Shown here one piece after another: positions 1 to 6,777 of a stretch of DNA of 12,232 nt. This DNA comes from JBFWWW01 sp050245975 (GTDB lineage: Bacteria; Pseudomonadota; Alphaproteobacteria; Rhizobiales; Hyphomicrobiaceae). The position numbers and the translations under genes were made by a program. Each line of letters starts with the position of its first letter. Within the stretch, counting starts at the first letter, position 1. Location: NCBI GenBank assembly GCA_050245975.1, contig JBFWWW010000121.1, positions 1-12,232 of the forward strand, given 5' to 3'. The notes under the pieces were generated by a model that was not told the DNA's origin, ran no database searches, and worked only from the letters and a program-made list of their open reading frames with translations.

Positions 1-256
1 AGCCGGAGAAGATCACGATCACCAGCAGCGATCCGGTCAACGCGAGATCGACCAGGGACAGCACGCCGAGGATGATGTCGGCCTCCGTGCCGCTCAGGGC
101 CTGCATCGCGATGTGCAGCAGCTCCTCGAGGAACTTGATCAGAAGGACGACGAGGCTGAGCGCCAGCCCGGCATAGAAGGGCGCCAGCAGCCATCGGCTT
201 GCGAAAAGCGTGGCCTCGAGAGCGCGCTCGATGGTTTTCAGGAAGCTGTCCGGCAT
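1..256 (-). CDS. YqhA/UPF0114 family inner-membrane protein (partial, 5' end only)
   Basis: The gene starts at ATG 256..254 and runs off the left edge, so only the first 85 residues are visible. They begin MPDSFLKTIERALEATLFAS and include the motif SRWLLAPFYAGLAL near residue 20, a first membrane segment (about 22-43), a polar stretch with EADIILGVLSLVDLAL (about 58-73) and the start of a second hydrophobic segment ending LLVIVIFSG. This pattern is characteristic of the UPF0114 (YqhA, TIGR00645) family of small multi-span inner-membrane proteins, whose function is not established. The gene lies 86 bases downstream of the third YafK-like gene on the same strand and could be the last gene of that cluster, although a weak terminator-like hairpin lies between them. 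The family call is from recognition of the conserved N-terminal half; the remainder was not available to check. Confidence 0.85.
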   Translation of the reverse strand, partial: MPDSFLKTIERALEATLFASRWLLAPFYAGLALSLVVLLIKFLEELLHIAMQALSGTEADIILGVLSLVDLALTGSLLVIVIFSG

Positions 257-286
257 GCCTGTCGGAACCCTTATGCGGTTGGCGGG

Positions 287-306
287 AAAAGGCTCTTGCG
301 TAGAGC
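287..306 (-). terminator. weak intrinsic terminator candidate after the third LDT gene
   Basis: Read leftwards, GCTCT-ACGCA-AGAGC (306..292) forms a 5-bp stem with a 5-nt loop, followed by C and then TTTT (290..287). It lies about 37 bases after the TAG of the third YafK-like gene and about 31 bases before the YqhA start. The stem is short, so read-through into the YqhA gene is likely. Confidence 0.3.
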
Positions 307-342
307 GCTGTATCGCATGGCCGATCCGAAGCCGGCAAGAAA

Positions 343-1584
343 CTAGCGGCGCGCGGCCGTCCGCGAGCGGCGGGGCGCCGGCTTGTGCGCGATCGTCTTG
401 CGGGCGGCCTTGCCGGAGTGCAGCGCGATCCAGCGGCGGCAGCTAGGGAGCGTCGGTACGCAGGAGATCCGGGCGCGGCGTGTAGGTCCAGCCGCCGGAG
501 GCAGCCTGAGCCTGGCGCTGGCGCGGCCGGTGGACCGGACGCTCTGGGGCGGCGTGGTGTCGGGCGGCAGGGGGTTCGGCTCGTCCCGAGATGCTGCCGG
601 TGACGATGCCTGCCGTATCGCGCGGGGCTGCGTCGGCGACCCTGGCCGGCGAGCAGTCGGTGCGGATGGCTCCGTTGCGGCGAACCAGTCGCCGCCACAG
701 GCTAAAGGGCGTCCGTCGGCCACCTCCTCGGGCCGGGTGGCATCGGTCACCAGATAGCGACGGTCACAAACGCTCACACGCGGCGGCAGGCGGGTCCGCT
801 CGAAGCTGTCGTAGGCGACCTTGAGATCGCGCCAGAACTCGGCCCATTGGCTGGTTTCGTTGCGCGCCATGTTCTCGGCCGTCATGCGGAAGGGATAGAC
901 ATGGACGCTGATGAGGTCCTGCTGCGTCTTCAAGGCCTCGGCGCTGAGGCGGTAGATCTCGTCGATCACCGGGTCCGTCATCGCGAAGCAGCCGACCGAG
1001 GAGCAGCCGCCGTGAATGAGAATGTAGGAGCCCGTGCGCGACAGCGAGCGGTCGAGCGCGTTGGGAAAGCCGATGTTGAGGGCGCGCGGCCAATGGCCCG
1101 CGCGGCGCATCTGCCGGGGCCCGACGGTGTAGAAGCCCTCGGGCGCCTGCTTGTCGCCTTCGACGAGCTTGGGCCCCAGCGTTCCCGACCAGTGGCAGAT
1201 CGGATAGGTGGCGAAGTGCTCGTAGCGCCCGTCCTTGAACATCCACAGCTCGAGCTCGGACTCGGCCTTGAAGATGCGGATGAAGACGGGATTGCCGATG
1301 GTGAAGCCCTTGGCGGCCAGCCGCTCGTCGAGCTTGGTGATGTCGGGGGTTTCGGCAAGCGGCAGATTGCCGGCGAGCGCCGCGCGCTGCCGCTCGATGC
1401 GGTCGGGCGCGACATCCTTGAGCTCGACGACCAGCGCGCGCGACGCGGTCGCGGTCATCGCGGCCATGACCATCACGCCGAGACAGACGGCAAACCGCGC
1501 CCGCAATCGCGCGAGCGGGGACATCTGCCGCGGGGGCTGCCTGTTTGTTGAGCGACGCACGCGGCGACGATAGCAGGCCGGCAT
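343..1584 (-). CDS. YafK-like L,D-transpeptidase family protein, exported (third of tandem trio)
   Basis: The protein has 413 residues from ATG 1584. The YkuD catalytic block is clear: HGGCSSVGCFAMTD with His191 and the presumed nucleophile Cys199. The strand before it contains SELELWMFKDGRYEHFATYP and GPKLVEGDKQAPEGFYTV, typical of the COG3034/YafK branch. E. coli YafK (DpaA/LdtF) acts on the peptidoglycan-lipoprotein linkage; whether this protein forms or cuts such cross-links is unknown. An export signal lies at residues 21-50 (RLRAR, then a hydrophobic stretch FAVCLGVMVMAAM and ATASRA), so the start may be Met21 (ATG at 1524). Neither start has a good Shine-Dalgarno. It is far longer than E. 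coli YafK (about 250 residues) because of a Pro/Arg/Ala-rich tail after about residue 290 that ends in a basic stretch. Within that tail a second frame looks more coding-like (see findings), so compensating frameshifts are possible. The catalytic domain call is firm; the tail is not. Confidence 0.85.
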   Translation of the reverse strand: MPACYRRRVRRSTNRQPPRQMSPLARLRARFAVCLGVMVMAAMTATASRALVVELKDVAPDRIERQRAALAGNLPLAETPDITKLDERLAAKGFTIGNPVFIRIFKAESELELWMFKDGRYEHFATYPICHWSGTLGPKLVEGDKQAPEGFYTVGPRQMRRAGHWPRALNIGFPNALDRSLSRTGSYILIHGGCSSVGCFAMTDPVIDEIYRLSAEALKTQQDLISVHVYPFRMTAENMARNETSQWAEFWRDLKVAYDSFERTRLPPRVSVCDRRYLVTDATRPEEVADGRPLACGGDWFAATEPSAPTARRPGSPTQPRAIRQASSPAASRDEPNPLPPDTTPPQSVRSTGRASARLRLPPAAGPTRRARISCVPTLPSCRRWIALHSGKAARKTIAHKPAPRRSRTAARR

Positions 1585-1665
1585 TGAAAGCCAACATGCT
1601 TCTGTTTCAGCGAAACATTTCGGGTGTGGGAAACGGGACCCGCGCTGTTGCGCGGCCGCATCGGG

Positions 1666-2535
1666 CTACATGGCCGCGGACGGTTCCGCGCAGCCGTTGG
1701 TCAGCGCCGTCGCGGCATCGGAGCCGGCGGTTCCGGGCGTGACCTCGTACCTGCCGTTGCACACGCGCACCTGCGGCGGAATGCTCGTCTTCTCGAACAG
1801 GTCGGAGGCGGGCCGCAGCGTCCGCCAGTAGGGCATGGCGGGATCGCCGGCGCGCAGCGCGATGTTCTGCTCCGTCATGCGGAACGGAAAGACATGCACC
1901 TGGAAGCGGCGCTGGCCCTTCGACAGCGCGGCGGTGACGATGCGCCAGATCTCGTCGATGACCGGGTTCGTCATCGCATAGCAGCCGACCGACGAGCAGC
2001 CGCCGTGCACCATGACGAAGGAGCCGGTGCGCTCGTGCGTGCGGTCGTAGAGATTGGGGAACCCGAGATTGAAGGCGCGATGCCAGCGGCTGTGCGGATT
2101 GAGCTGGCCGGACTCCACCGTATAGAAGCCTTCGGGCGCCTGCCGGTCGCCCTCGGTCAGCTTCGGACCCAGCCGGCCCGACCAGTAGCAGATGGGATAG
2201 GTGGCGAAGAGCTGGAAGCCGTCCTTGCCCTTCATCCAGAGCTCGAACTCGAACTCGCGCTTGAAGATGCGCACGAAGATCGGCGCGCCGAGGCTCAGGC
2301 CGCGGGCGGCGAGGCGCTGATCGAGCTGCTTCAGGTCGGGCGTGCCGGGCAGCGCGACGCCCAGGGCGGACTGGGCGAGCCGGTAGGACCGCTCGAGCCG
2401 CAGCGCGGCGTCATCCCAGGTGTCGAGGCGGGCATGGATGGCCGCGACAAGCGCGACGGCGAGCGCAAACACGGCGAGGCCGGCCGCGCCCTTGCGCCAG
2501 AGTCTGCGCCAGGCCTTGCGCGCGACGGTCGCCAC
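1666..2535 (-). CDS. YafK-like L,D-transpeptidase family protein, membrane-anchored (second of trio)
   Basis: The protein has 289 residues and a GTG start at 2535..2533. The start cannot lie further upstream because the codon directly before it is the TAG of the preceding gene, in the same frame. The N-terminus RKAWRRLWRKGAAGLAVF is basic and followed by a hydrophobic segment (about 17-33) without an obvious cleavage motif, so an inner-membrane anchor with a periplasmic enzyme domain is inferred. The YkuD block is HGGCSSVGCYAMTN with His177 and Cys185. The family markers FKREFEFELW, ATYPICYWSG, LGPKLTEGDRQAPEGFYTV and NLGFPNLYDR are all present. The tail is short and ends soon after VRVCNGRYEV. 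No Shine-Dalgarno is visible before the GTG, which suggests translation by termination-reinitiation from the upstream gene. Substrate and direction of reaction cannot be read from the sequence. Confidence 0.88.
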   Translation of the reverse strand: MATVARKAWRRLWRKGAAGLAVFALAVALVAAIHARLDTWDDAALRLERSYRLAQSALGVALPGTPDLKQLDQRLAARGLSLGAPIFVRIFKREFEFELWMKGKDGFQLFATYPICYWSGRLGPKLTEGDRQAPEGFYTVESGQLNPHSRWHRAFNLGFPNLYDRTHERTGSFVMVHGGCSSVGCYAMTNPVIDEIWRIVTAALSKGQRRFQVHVFPFRMTEQNIALRAGDPAMPYWRTLRPASDLFEKTSIPPQVRVCNGRYEVTPGTAGSDAATALTNGCAEPSAAM

Positions 2536-3540
2536 CTACTTGCCCAACGAGAATCCGAACAACGGCTTCGACGGCCCCTTCGACAGGCCCATGTAGCCGC
2601 CGAGGCTCGACGCGATGCCCGACAGCGATCCCGTGGTGCCGGGAACCGGCGTCGCGTGGGCGATGTCGCGCGTCTTGGGACCGGGCACCGAGATGCGCTC
2701 CTGCGCGATCTGATCGCCGGGACGGGGAACGAAGGGCTCGACCTTCGGATGGACCAGCATCGGGCACGGCCCCTGCGGATCGAGCCGCGCCGGCATGAGA
2801 CCGCCAGGGGCGGCGACGTTGACGACGTAGCTCCGATTGCAGACGCCGACGGCGGGCGGCTGACGCGTCAGCTCGAAGTAGTCGTAGCCTTCCTTCAGCG
2901 TCTTCCAGAAGGGATACCACTTGTCGGTCTTGTGACGCGCCATGTTGGCATCCGTCATGCGGAACGGCATGGCGTGCACCTGGATCACATCCTGGCCGCC
3001 GATGAAGGCCTCGCGGGCGAGGCCGTAGATCTCCTCGATCAGGGCGTCGGTCATGGCATAGCAGCCCGCCGACTTGCACTTGCCGTGCACCATCAGGAAT
3101 TCGCCGGTGCGGTTGTTGGCGCGATCGTAGAGGTTGGGATAGCCGAGGTTGAACGCGAGGTAGAACTGCGAGCTCGGGTTCATCTGCTCGCGGCTGACGG
3201 TGTAGAAGCCTTCCGGCGCCTGCCGGTCGCCCTGGGTCACCTTGGGGCCGAGCCCGCCGGACCAGTTGCAGATCGGATAGGTCTTGAAGTGGTAGAAGCG
3301 GCCGTCGGGGCGTTGCTTCCAGACCTCAAGCTCGGATTCTTCCTTGAAGACGCGGATGAAGATGGGCGCGGACGTGTCCATGCCCTTGCGGCCAAGGAGC
3401 ATCATCGTGTCCTTGGAGAGCGGCTTCAGATGCGGAGCGAGTTCCACCTGGCTGCAGGCAGCAGCAAGCCAGGCAAGAACAACCGTGAGCGCGACGCGCG
3501 ACAGAATTCTGCTCATGTCCCCCAGGATGGTTCGACTCAT
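2536..3540 (-). CDS. YafK-like L,D-transpeptidase family lipoprotein (first of trio)
   Basis: The protein has 334 residues from ATG 3540. This start has an AGGGG element (3553..3549) 8 bases upstream, which favours it over Met9 at 3516. The N-terminus ends in VLAWLAAACS, a plausible though not ideal lipobox with Cys29 as the lipidated residue. The protein is therefore probably an envelope lipoprotein. The YkuD active-site block reads HGKCKSAGCYAMTD (His152, Cys160), preceded by FKEESELEVWKQ, TYPICNWSG, LGPKVTQGDRQAPEGFYTV and NLGYPNLYDR, all typical of YafK/COG3034 proteins. After the catalytic domain comes a roughly 80-residue Pro/Gly-rich tail from about 250 onward. It is the promoter-proximal gene of the cluster and ends with TAG at 2538..2536, abutting the GTG of the next gene. 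Expected activity is murein L,D-transpeptidation or hydrolysis of a related amide; which one is not known. Confidence 0.88.
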   Translation of the reverse strand: MSRTILGDMSRILSRVALTVVLAWLAAACSQVELAPHLKPLSKDTMMLLGRKGMDTSAPIFIRVFKEESELEVWKQRPDGRFYHFKTYPICNWSGGLGPKVTQGDRQAPEGFYTVSREQMNPSSQFYLAFNLGYPNLYDRANNRTGEFLMVHGKCKSAGCYAMTDALIEEIYGLAREAFIGGQDVIQVHAMPFRMTDANMARHKTDKWYPFWKTLKEGYDYFELTRQPPAVGVCNRSYVVNVAAPGGLMPARLDPQGPCPMLVHPKVEPFVPRPGDQIAQERISVPGPKTRDIAHATPVPGTTGSLSGIASSLGGYMGLSKGPSKPLFGFSLGK

Positions 3541-3579
3541 ACGCTGTGCCCCTGGCGCACGCCGTTCACCATCGATTCG

Positions 3580-3600
3580 TTACCGTTAAGATACGGTAAA
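3580..3600 (-). promoter_or_regulatory. palindrome overlapping a CtrA-like site upstream of the LDT cluster
   Basis: TTACCGT-N6-ACGGTAA is a perfect 7-bp inverted repeat at 3580-3599. On the minus strand, 3600..3585 reads TTTA-CCGTATC-TTAAC, one mismatch from the alphaproteobacterial CtrA consensus TTAA-N7-TTAAC. It lies 45-60 bases upstream of the ATG of the first YafK-like gene, in the 154-base gap downstream of accA. A GANTC methylation site (GATTC) is adjacent at 3574-3578. The match is suggestive only; no -10/-35 pair was clear enough to annotate. Confidence 0.4.
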
Positions 3601-3694
3601 TGCTGTGCAAAAGCTAGCCGCGCGGCGCTTGTGCCGCAGCCGCGATTCCCTGCCCCGACCATTACGGCGAACTGCGGCAGGAATGTGAGGCTTT

Positions 3695-4666
3695 TCAGAG
3701 GTTTCGGCCGATGGCGAGAAATCGCTCGTGGCGCTGTTCCCGGATGGCCTCAGGGGTCTTGCCGGCAAATTCGCCGAGCGCCCTGGCGATGGCATCGCCC
3801 GTCGCGCGGATGGTGCGGTCCTTGTCGCGGTGGGCGCCGCCGACCGGCTCGGTGATGATGACGTCGATGACGCCCATCGATTCCAGGTCCTGGGCCGTGA
3901 TCTTCATGCTGGTGGCGGCATCGATGGCGCGCGCGGAATCGCGCCAGAGGATGGTGGCGGCGGCCTCGGGGGAGGCGACGGTGTAGATGGCATGCTCCAG
4001 CATGAGGATGCGGTTGGCCGTGGCGATGGCGACGGCCCCGCCCGATCCGCCCTCGCCGATCACGACCGCGACGATGGGAACGCCGAGGCCGAGACAGCAG
4101 TCGGTCGAGCGGGCGATGGCCTCGGCCTGTCCGCGCTCCTCCGCGCCGATGCCCGGATAGGCGCCGGCGGTGTCGACGAGCGTGATGACCGGAAGCCCGA
4201 AGCGCTGCGCAAGCTCCATCAGGCGCACGGCCTTGCGGTAGCCCTCGGGCTTGGCCATGCCGAAGTTGTGCTTGATGCGGCTCTCGGTGTCGGAGCCCTT
4301 CTCGTGGCCGATGACGACGACGGAACGGCCGCGGAACCGGCCGATGCCGCCGACGATCGCGGCGTCTTCGGCATAGTAGCGGTCGCCGGCCAGCGGCGTG
4401 AAATCCTCGATCAGCGTCTTGATGTAGTCGAGGCAGTGCGGCCGCTCGGGATGGCGGGCGACCTGCGTCTTCTGCCAGGGCGTCAGCTTGGAATAGGTGT
4501 CGAAAAGGGCCTGCTGCGCCTTCTGCTCGAGCTTCGTGATCTCCTCGCTGATGGAGACGGTCCCCTCGTCGTCGGACAGCGAGCGCAGCTCGGTCACCTT
4601 GCTCTCGAGCTCGGCGATCGGTTTCTCGAAGTCCAGATAGGTGCGGACGGTCACGGGACGATCCAA
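3695..4666 (-). CDS. accA: acetyl-CoA carboxylase carboxyltransferase subunit alpha
   Basis: AccA pairs with AccD to transfer the carboxyl group from carboxybiotin on AccB to acetyl-CoA, giving malonyl-CoA for fatty-acid synthesis in the cytoplasm. The 323 residues match the usual length of about 315-320. Recognisable blocks are YLDFEKPIAELESKV at the N-terminus, RHPERPHCLDYI, GHEKGSDTESRI, PEGYRKAVRLMELAQRF, VDTAGAYPGIGAEERGQ and GEGGSGGAVAIA (the oxyanion/CoA region). The start is a TTG at 4666..4664 with GGAG (4677..4674) 7 bases upstream. A GTG four codons further in (4654) is an alternative that begins right before VRTYLDFEKP but is less well placed relative to that Shine-Dalgarno. It lies 135 bases downstream of xerD on the same strand, an arrangement familiar in Rhizobiales. 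No strong terminator was seen after it, only a GC-rich 5-bp hairpin near 3622-3637. Confidence 0.97.
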   Translation of the reverse strand: MDRPVTVRTYLDFEKPIAELESKVTELRSLSDDEGTVSISEEITKLEQKAQQALFDTYSKLTPWQKTQVARHPERPHCLDYIKTLIEDFTPLAGDRYYAEDAAIVGGIGRFRGRSVVVIGHEKGSDTESRIKHNFGMAKPEGYRKAVRLMELAQRFGLPVITLVDTAGAYPGIGAEERGQAEAIARSTDCCLGLGVPIVAVVIGEGGSGGAVAIATANRILMLEHAIYTVASPEAAATILWRDSARAIDAATSMKITAQDLESMGVIDVIITEPVGGAHRDKDRTIRATGDAIARALGEFAGKTPEAIREQRHERFLAIGRNL

Positions 4667-4801
4667 CAGTTTGCTCCGCTGCTCAGCCTGCCGAAGATCT
4701 GCCGGCCGGGGGTGCGGCCGGGGCGGACATTCGCTGCCGGGACAGGCCCTGTCAAGGTTGCAACCGCATTGCCATGAACAGGGCTCAGAGCCTTGAAGTT
4801 C

Positions 4802-5776
4802 CTATATTTCTTTCTTTGCCAGGGGGTGATGGCCATGCACGAGCTGGCGCAACCGCTCCTCCAGGACGTGGGTGTAAATCTGCGTCGTGGAGATGTCGGC
4901 ATGACCGAGCAGCTGCTGCACGGACCGCAGATCGGCGCCGCGGTCGAGAAGATGGCTGGCAAAGGCATGCCTCAGCACGTGGGGCGAGACGCGGTCCGGC
5001 GCAAGGCCCGCCTCCTGGGCGACGACCTTCAGCTCCTGGGCGAAGCGCTGCCGCGTGATGTGCCCTTCCACGCCGCGCGAGGGGAAAAGCCACCTGGTGC
5101 GCACCTCGTCGGGCCCGGCGCCCGCGCGCAGACCCTCGCTGAGATGACGGGCGAGTGCGGCGCGGGCGGGCGGAGACAGCGGCACGATGCGCTCGCGGCC
5201 GCCCTTGCCCTTGATGGTGAGCATGCGGCTGTCGCCGGCCAGGACGTGACGCGGCAGGGTGACAAGCTCGCCGACGCGCAGGCCGGTGGCGTAGAGCACC
5301 TCGATGAGCGCATAGAAGCGCAGGGCGCGAATGCGCTCGCGGCCGTCGAGACCATCGATGCGCGCGCGCGCCACGTCGAGCAGGCGATCCACCTCCGCGA
5401 CGGACAGGATGCGCGGCAGCCCGCGCGCGGCGCGCGGACCGGTGACGCCCACCGCGGGGTCCTCGACGATCTGCCCGTCGGCAGCCAGAAAGCGGAAGAA
5501 CTGGCGGATGGCAGACAGCCGCCGCGCCCGCGACGCCGGCGACAGTCCCGCCTGCGCGCAGGCCTGCAGATAGGCGGTGATGGAGGAGGGCGCGGCGGAC
5601 TGAACGCCGGCGCCGCGCTGCTGGAGGAAGTGCGTGAAATCCTCGAGATCGCGGCGGTAGGCCTCGAGCGTATTGGCCGCGGCACCGCGTTCGGCCGCCA
5701 GCATGTCGAGAAAGAGCCGGATCGCGGCGGCACCGGCAACCGACGCCGTCGCTCCCATCTGAGGCACATCGCCCAT
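4802..5776 (-). CDS. xerD: site-specific tyrosine recombinase XerD
   Basis: XerD acts with XerC at the dif site to resolve chromosome dimers and is activated by FtsK. The 324 residues include the N-terminal SAM-like core-binding domain (about 17-110, with FLDMLAAERGAAANTLEAYRRD) and the C-terminal catalytic domain. All catalytic residues are present: Arg167 in ATGLRVGEL, Lys191 in IKGKGGRER, His266 and Arg269 in HVLRHAFASHLL, His292 in LGHADISTTQIYTH, and nucleophile Tyr301. The ending HPLAKKE is the typical XerD C-terminus. The ATG at 5776 has GAGG 6 bases upstream; Met7 is an alternative. Position beside accA and aroK fits chromosomal XerD rather than a phage integrase. It starts 28 bases after the small membrane-protein gene and may be co-transcribed with it. 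Confidence 0.94.
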   Translation of the reverse strand: MGDVPQMGATASVAGAAAIRLFLDMLAAERGAAANTLEAYRRDLEDFTHFLQQRGAGVQSAAPSSITAYLQACAQAGLSPASRARRLSAIRQFFRFLAADGQIVEDPAVGVTGPRAARGLPRILSVAEVDRLLDVARARIDGLDGRERIRALRFYALIEVLYATGLRVGELVTLPRHVLAGDSRMLTIKGKGGRERIVPLSPPARAALARHLSEGLRAGAGPDEVRTRWLFPSRGVEGHITRQRFAQELKVVAQEAGLAPDRVSPHVLRHAFASHLLDRGADLRSVQQLLGHADISTTQIYTHVLEERLRQLVHGHHPLAKKEI

Positions 5777-5804
5777 CGCCGGCCTCGCGCTCGCCCTCTG
5801 CCGC

Positions 5805-5948
5805 CTAGCGGCGCACCTTCACGCCAAGCACCACGCTCGAAGCCTCGCGGGACTGAGGCTCGAAATAGACCGCAAGCACATACAATCCGGCAAACGCGAC
5901 CGTCCCGACGACGCCAACAACGAGCAGAAACCGGAACAGGCTCGGCAT
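5805..5948 (-). CDS. small single-span membrane protein (47 aa), conserved-hypothetical type
   Basis: This short gene starts at ATG 5948..5946 and ends with TAG at 5807..5805. The product begins MPSLFRFLLVVGVVG, has one hydrophobic helix (about 4-30), then YFEPQSREASSVV and ends in a basic KVRR. An AAGGGGG element lies about 12 bases before the ATG, and third positions are G/C-rich as in the neighbours. Rhizobiales genomes often carry a protein of this design (short N-terminus, one helix, then a P-x-P-R-E-like motif) between xerD and aroK; this is from memory of gene neighbourhoods. The function is unknown. The coding case rests on frame use, the ribosome site and position directly before xerD. 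Confidence 0.65.
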   Translation of the reverse strand: MPSLFRFLLVVGVVGTVAFAGLYVLAVYFEPQSREASSVVLGVKVRR

Positions 5949-6013
5949 GTAGCGCAACCGCCCCCTTAGCGATATGGTCCTGGCCAACAGATGCAACTTG
6001 AGGTTGGCCGGCT

Positions 6014-6044
6014 GTCGCAACCCCGCATCTGGACCCGTTGCGAC
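6014..6044. repeat. inverted repeat GTCGCAAC-N15-GTTGCGAC in the divergent promoter region
   Basis: Two perfect 8-bp arms (6014-6021 and 6037-6044) flank a 15-base spacer in the 181-base region between the small membrane-protein gene and aroK. The arms are about three helical turns end to end, which would suit a dimeric regulator, but a weak RNA hairpin is equally possible. I recognise no specific regulator site. Confidence 0.45.
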
Positions 6045-6129
6045 GAAGCAGGGCCAGATTACCGGAAGACGCGCGTCACCCAAAGCCTCAAGCTGCCGGC
6101 TCCGGCGGTCAGGGACAATACCGCAAACG

Positions 6130-6777
6130 ATGATTCGATTTGCTTTTGGCAAGAAGAAGCCGGGCGAGCGCAACGAAACGGCGCGGCGCGTCAAGGCGGA
6201 ACTCGGACCGCGATCCATCGTGCTCGTGGGCCTGATGGGCTGCGGCAAGACGTCCGTGGGGCGCCGCCTGGCGAACCGGCTCAACCTGCGGTTCGTCGAT
6301 GCCGACGAGGAGATCGAGACGGCGGCCGGCAAAAGCATCAAGGACATTTTCTCCGAGCACGGGGAAGCGCATTTCCGCGACGGCGAGCGCAAGGTGATCG
6401 CACGCCTGCTGCGCGACGGGCCGCAGGTGCTGGCGACGGGCGGCGGCGCGTTCATGAACGCCGATATCCGCAAGGACATCGCCGATGCCGGCATTTCCGT
6501 CTGGCTGCGCGCCGAGCTGCCGATCCTCATGCAGCGCGTGCTGCGGCGCGACAACCGCCCGCTGCTGATGTCGAAAGACCCCGAGGCGGTGATGCGCGAC
6601 CTGATGGCGACACGCTATCCCGTTTACGCCCAGGCCGACGTGACGGTGGACAGCCGCGACGTGCCGCACGACGTGATCGTCAGCGAGATCATCGCCGCCG
6701 TGGCGCGCCGGTTCGCCGTCGAGCCCGACCGGGACGGGGCGGCGACCGACCCTGTTTCCGGAGGCTGCGCGTCATGA
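6130..6777 (+). CDS. aroK: shikimate kinase
   Basis: AroK phosphorylates shikimate with ATP to shikimate 3-phosphate in aromatic amino-acid synthesis (cytoplasm). From ATG 6130 the protein has 215 residues, longer than the usual 170-180 because of a basic N-terminal extension of about 28 residues (GKKKPGERNETARR) and a C-terminal tail. Visible motifs are Walker A GLMGCGKT (34-41), the shikimate-binding DADEEIE (57-63) and HFRDGE with Arg83. They also include the glycine-rich ATGGGAF (102-108), the lid RDNRPLL (130-136) and TRYPVYAQAD (151-160). The frame stays open upstream to 5974, but the residues before Met at 6130 do not look like AroK and fall in the promoter region. The Shine-Dalgarno is weak (AGGGA, 14 bases upstream). 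The TGA overlaps the aroB ATG, so the two genes are translationally coupled. Confidence 0.94.
   Translation: MIRFAFGKKKPGERNETARRVKAELGPRSIVLVGLMGCGKTSVGRRLANRLNLRFVDADEEIETAAGKSIKDIFSEHGEAHFRDGERKVIARLLRDGPQVLATGGGAFMNADIRKDIADAGISVWLRAELPILMQRVLRRDNRPLLMSKDPEAVMRDLMATRYPVYAQADVTVDSRDVPHDVIVSEIIAAVARRFAVEPDRDGAATDPVSGGCAS

Noticed and set aside
3608..3637. Terminator-like GC hairpin after accA
   Set aside because: The 5-bp stem (3622-3626/3633-3637) is separated from a short T run by about 8 bases, too weak to annotate as a terminator.
1624..3855. A 743-codon plus-strand open frame
   Set aside because: It runs antisense across two YafK-like genes and part of accA, which have clear domain motifs. 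Its product is Arg/Gly/Ala/His-rich with no recognisable domain; long antisense open frames are expected at this GC content.
4795..4810. GAAGTTCCTATA resembles one arm of the yeast FRT site, next to xerD
   Set aside because: Only one arm is present, with no second arm or 8-bp core, and part of it lies in the xerD stop region. It is most likely coincidence.
4793..6001. A 402-codon plus-strand open frame opposite xerD
   Set aside because: The complementary strand encodes XerD with all catalytic residues. The plus-strand translation is low-complexity and has no motif.
5974..6129. An upstream in-frame extension of aroK by 52 codons
   Set aside because: The extra residues do not resemble shikimate kinase and would cover the divergent promoter region; the ATG at 6130 is more reasonable.
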